From positions 4,282,967 through 4,346,966 of the forward strand of contig NC_133299.1 in NCBI RefSeq assembly GCF_005239225.2: a stretch of 64,000 bases of DNA. The letters run 5' to 3'. Below are positions 60,546-64,000 of this stretch, piece after piece. Source of the stretch: Populus alba (taxonomy: Eukaryota > Streptophyta > Magnoliopsida > Malpighiales > Salicaceae). The stretch's first letter is position 1; every line of letters starts with the position of its first letter. Made by a program: the position numbers and the translations under genes. The notes under the pieces were generated by a model. That model worked only from the letters and a program-made list of their open reading frames with translations. It searched no databases and was not told where the DNA came from.

Positions 60546-62580
60546 ATCCATTGAATGAGAAAATTTAAAAATTTATAAAAACTATAGAAAATCTTTGTTT
60601 TACTCTCTTAATACATTCTACTTTACGAAACAAGGAAAAAGAAAAAGAATAAACGAAGAAATTACTTGGTAGAGATAACCAAGAAATAGGTTTATCAAGG
60701 GAAGAACCTAATTTTTGTTCTAGATAAACTTCGTGAAGCCACTGTTTCGAATCACTATGGCTTGTAAGAGGATTTGTTGTGTATTCGCAAAGTGTTTCCT
60801 TTTTTTTTTTCTCATTAATTTTTTTGGTTACTTTTTTTTTTTCATTTCAATATTTACACGTTTAATTAATTTAGAATTGAATTTCATGATATATTTTATT
60901 TTTCTTTTTTTTCGAGTCTTCATGGTCTTTTAAAACATCATGGCATTAAATTTGTTTTTAATCTTACATAGAAGAATTGATCAGAAGCTTAAACCCCCTA
61001 GCTCTTGGGATCAAGTGGAGGAATGCTCAAGTAAAGATGAAATAAAGAGAAAAAACCATGTCCTTTGTTCTTCCATAACTACATAATTATCTTACAGTTT
61101 TTTCTTCTAACAGGTAGTGTAGGGATAAATCTCCTTTTTATAATGGTGATAAATAAGAGTTAGTAATAAAACATACAGTACTTTCAGACATAAGCATGAT
61201 CAAGCAAACAGATGAATAATCAAGAACATAGTTAATAATTCTCCAGGAAAGAACATCTCAGACCACTTTCATAAGCACAGAGGTTATGCAATGCTTCAAT
61301 CTTCAGTGCAAATTACAACAATATCTCACACCCTACCTGCTCCTAACTTAGTGTATTATATATGAAGGTTGCATTTGGCTGGTTTGTAGTGTTTTCTGTT
61401 AGATGAATTCACAAATGAATTCTTTCCAATCTTATCATATATCATGCAAGGAGGAGGGGGGCAATTGGAAGGAAAAGCTTGAGAGATGAGAAAATCCAAA
61501 TAGCTGCACTGCCTAATATTGCCCACCACAGCTTACAAGTCAGTAATTGCAGTTTTAGCATCAGAATCTTTATCAGCAAGCTCATCAGGAAGAGGAATAT
61601 CCTGCTAGTGCTGGTGCTTCTTGTAAAGCAGCATATCCTCGGGCCGTGCTAATTTTTTAAAGTATTTTTTATTTTTAAATATATCAAAATAATTTTTTTA
61701 TTTTTTAAAAATTTATTTTAAATATCAGCACATCAAAATGATTAAAAAAATACATAAAAAATTAAATAAAAAATTCAATTTCTTTTTACATTAAATTGTT
61801 TTTTTATCTGACTTGTAAAATAGCATAGTACACTAACATATAGTTTTGTTAAACAAAAATTATAATGTTTTTTTTTATAAAAGGGTTGGATGAGTAATAT
61901 TCCAACATCTTAAAAAAATTAAGTGTATTTTTAGAAAGTTAGTTCTCGATTTCTTATTTTCTTGAAATAAATTAGATAAAAATAATTAAAATAAAAGAGA
62001 CAAAATAAAATATAAGACAAAGAAAAAGTTGTATTTAATAATAATATATAAGTTAGAGTAATTGTCTTTATACAAATAATATATGAAACCATAAAACTTA
62101 TATGAAACAATAAATAATTAAGTTATTATATGAATATGAATTGATTTTAAATAATTAAGTTATTTGAAATAATAAACAATTAAAGGACATGAGAGGATGA
62201 GCTTGAAAATAGAAAGGAAACTCATGATCTTCCTCTACCTCCCTCTTTTCATTATAAAACCTAGAAATCCAAAGGCAATACTTTATGTAAGGGATGATAA
62301 AAGATGCTTATGAGTCGGCTTTTCAAAATGAAATGGTAATTTCTTCAAAGTCATGTGTAATTTGCTTTAGATATATTGATTTACGATTTTGGTAATTAAA
62401 GTATACTTTAATTACCGTATAATTTCAATGTTTAGAGGTGCTCTGATGGACAATAAAATATATATACAAGTACTTATTGATTTATGATTTTAGTAATTAA
62501 AGGATTTTACCAATAGACTTTTTAACGTTTAGGTACCTCTAATGTAGAGTGCTGACACCCATGGGCAAATGAGTAATATA
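60546..62580. other. Spacer with an unidentified gene fragment and repeats
   Basis: Bases 61,480-61,640 on the minus strand read like coding remains with two stops (KKHQH, then QDIPLPDELADKDSDAKTA and VVGNIRQCSYLDFL). I cannot name the family. Bases 61,650-61,790 carry the AT-rich MITE-like core. Bases 61,800-61,990 match 39,480-39,670 of unit 1 and so mark the start of the third DC1 unit. The remainder shows nothing. Confidence 0.4.
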
Positions 62581-63430
62581 AGAAGTTGAGGAGACCCAAC
62601 TCAAGTCAACGAGTCTTCTTCTCCAACCAGAAAAGACATGGGAAAGTGTCTTCTTATTCACATGCTTGAACAATCTCATCCGTACGAATAGAGGAGCTTG
62701 TAGCTTTCCTCGTGATCTTCTTCCCCCCTCTTCCTTACAGCTAACACCCTTCCTTTCTTTTTGGGCCTCTTTGAATTTTAAGTCCTTTGAATTATTTTTC
62801 GTTTCGGCTATTTTTTTTTTTATGACCTTGGGTGTCCGGGCCAGTTTACGCGCACCACAACTAATCTCAGGGCTTACTGAACATCCTGCAAGTCCAATAA
62901 GCAGGTAAGGCACCATGGAGGTGACAAGCTGGTACTCTTAAGGATCGAACTCGGGACAGTCGCAAAACAAGCCTTACAGTTAACCAGTGAGCTAGACCCT
63001 CAAGTGTCATTTCGGCTATCTTTAGTAAATGGGAAGAAGGAAGAAAATGCTACCCCAGCAATTGATTGGTATCCGATCGTAATGGGAAATCATTGTGTTC
63101 TGGAACTCGTTGGTTGATCTGTAATGTAGCAGTAAGCAGCTGTAATTATTTAATTAGCCGTCGGTGAAGAAGTCGAGTTTCAGTTCAGAAGGTGAGGTAT
63201 TGAATTCTAGTAGCACTCAACTTTTATTTGCCTTTCCATTTCGATAACATATATATTCGGCAGCTTCAATTTGGCCTACCTAAGTCTTGCCCTGGCTTAA
63301 CAACCCTCATTTCCTGCTGTCTTCTGAAAGAGTCAGAGACATGGAGGTTGAACATTTTAGCCACCCATATCATCCATTGATCCTCATTAATCAAGTTCTC
63401 GAATATAGTGGTGAACTAGTTAATTGCTCT
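62581..63430 (+). pseudogene. Truncated third DC1 unit: leader and first codons
   Basis: The stretch aligns with 50,235-50,805 of unit 2 (GAAGTTGAGGAGACCCA, then the leader, then MEVEHFSH from the ATG at 63,342). After about 30 codons, at TAATTGCTCT (63,430), the gene stops and CACTA-type transposon sequence begins. A SINE interrupts the leader at 62,812-63,009. Nothing beyond the first half-module remains in the window. Confidence 0.8.
62812..63009 (-). mobile_element. tRNA-derived SINE, about 198 bp
   Basis: On the minus strand it begins TGACACTTGAGGGTC, has an A-box-like TAGCTCACTGG and a B-box-like GAGTTCGATCC, and ends in a poly-A tail. A perfect 10-bp target duplication TTTCGGCTAT flanks it (62,802-62,811 and 63,010-63,019). 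The stretch GTGTCCGGGCC-GTTTACGCGCACC on the plus strand recalls plant Au-like SINEs. It sits in the leader of the third DC1 copy. Confidence 0.85.
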
Positions 63431-63726
63431 ACTACTAAAAAATGGGGTTATTAGCATCTGAATTTAACAACGGATAATTCTGTTGCTAAATTCAGTAACA
63501 GATTTGCGACGGATTAAACATATATTGTTTTTTTAATATCAACAACGAATTTTAACAAAAATCAACGGAAAATCCATTGCAAACTTTACATTGAATTTAG
63601 CAACGGAAAATCCGTTCCTAATTAAAAAAATAATTATTTAAATTTTAATATAAATCCATTGCCTCGTTTCATGTGTTGTTTTCTTTGTTATTTACTCCAC
63701 CTTTGTTGAGCAGCTCTATCATTCAT

Positions 63727-63767
<41 letters not shown>

Positions 63768-64000
63768 CATCAAGCTATTTTACCATAACAGGAAGGAGGG
63801 TAGGTCTGTAGAAGATGTATGGAGATGGAAAGGAGGCATCTTAGCATCTGGGTTTGCTGATCAGAGAAGGTAAGAATAATTAACAAGGAGAAGGGTTCGC
63901 TCTCATTTTCTGTGCTCTCTTTGTTCATGTTACTTCCCATCCCATAATTTATTTCCTTTCAAGCTGCTCCTTCCTTTTCCTTTTCAGATGAGGAATGGAT
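63431..64000 (+). mobile_element. End of a CACTA (En/Spm) transposon, running out of the window
   Basis: The first bases ACTACTAAAAAAT fit the CACTACTAAAAA terminus of plant CACTA elements (first base absent or changed to T). Repeated subterminal motifs follow (TTAGCAACGGAAAATCC, AACAACGGATAATTCTG, TTTGCGACGGATT) in both orientations, which is characteristic. The break falls inside the third DC1 gene. The transposase would be to the right. Confidence 0.75.
63727..63767. repeat. (GA)n microsatellite
   Basis: About 20 GA units with one AA interruption lie inside the CACTA element. Confidence 0.95.

Noticed and set aside
62539..62916. Minus-strand open frame of 125 codons
   Set aside because: It runs through the SINE and its poly-A tail; the apparent protein is an accident of that insertion.

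Overview
The window looks like nuclear DNA of a woody eudicot, most likely a poplar or close Salicaceae relative. It is AT-rich, has split genes with GT-AG introns, and is full of plant transposons. The assignment rests on the look of the genes and repeats, not on a search. No bacterial, viral or organellar gene set is present, and I see no tRNA, rRNA or CRISPR.

Left part (1-13.3 kb) is the ordinary gene region. A TPR/DnaJ-like co-chaperone gene runs leftwards off the window (nine exons seen, the first coding 855 residues with repeated FVFGA-like motifs). A plus-strand gene of unknown function follows; its reading frame looks broken by one stop and one frameshift. Next is a complete five-exon cytokinin dehydrogenase gene (CKX1-like, 549 residues, minus strand).

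Middle part (13.4-37 kb) is gene-poor. It holds an 846-bp hAT-type element with a G-quadruplex motif, a decayed Ty1/copia (Sirevirus-like) element with two LTR relics, an extra transposon-protein relic and a 134-bp tandem array, and a small deleted copia element (29.8-31.4 kb). The small copia contains a textbook 291-bp TRIM with identical-length 78-bp LTRs and a perfect TACAG target duplication. The rest is AT-rich repeat and intergenic DNA with no supported gene.

Right part (37-64 kb) is a locus in active rearrangement. A unit of about 8.9 kb carrying a DC1 (Cys/His-rich, zinc-binding) protein gene is duplicated head to tail (37,094-45,990 and 45,991-about 55,240), and a third, truncated unit lies at the right end. 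The second unit has received two hAT-type insertions whose empty sites survive in the first unit. One of them (2,445 bp) carries a captured promoter and exons of an unrelated gene. Decayed DC1 'tails', two L-type lectin-domain fragments (one fused to a DC1 tail), a copia fragment, a tRNA-derived SINE and the end of a CACTA transposon complete the locus. The two full DC1 paralogs have each lost a different zinc-ligand cysteine. The first appears to have replaced a lost start codon with an upstream ATG joined through a 67-nt leader intron.

The genes do not form one pathway. The TPR/J protein would act in protein folding, the CKX in cytokinin breakdown, and the DC1 and lectin families are usually linked to signalling and stress or defence responses.
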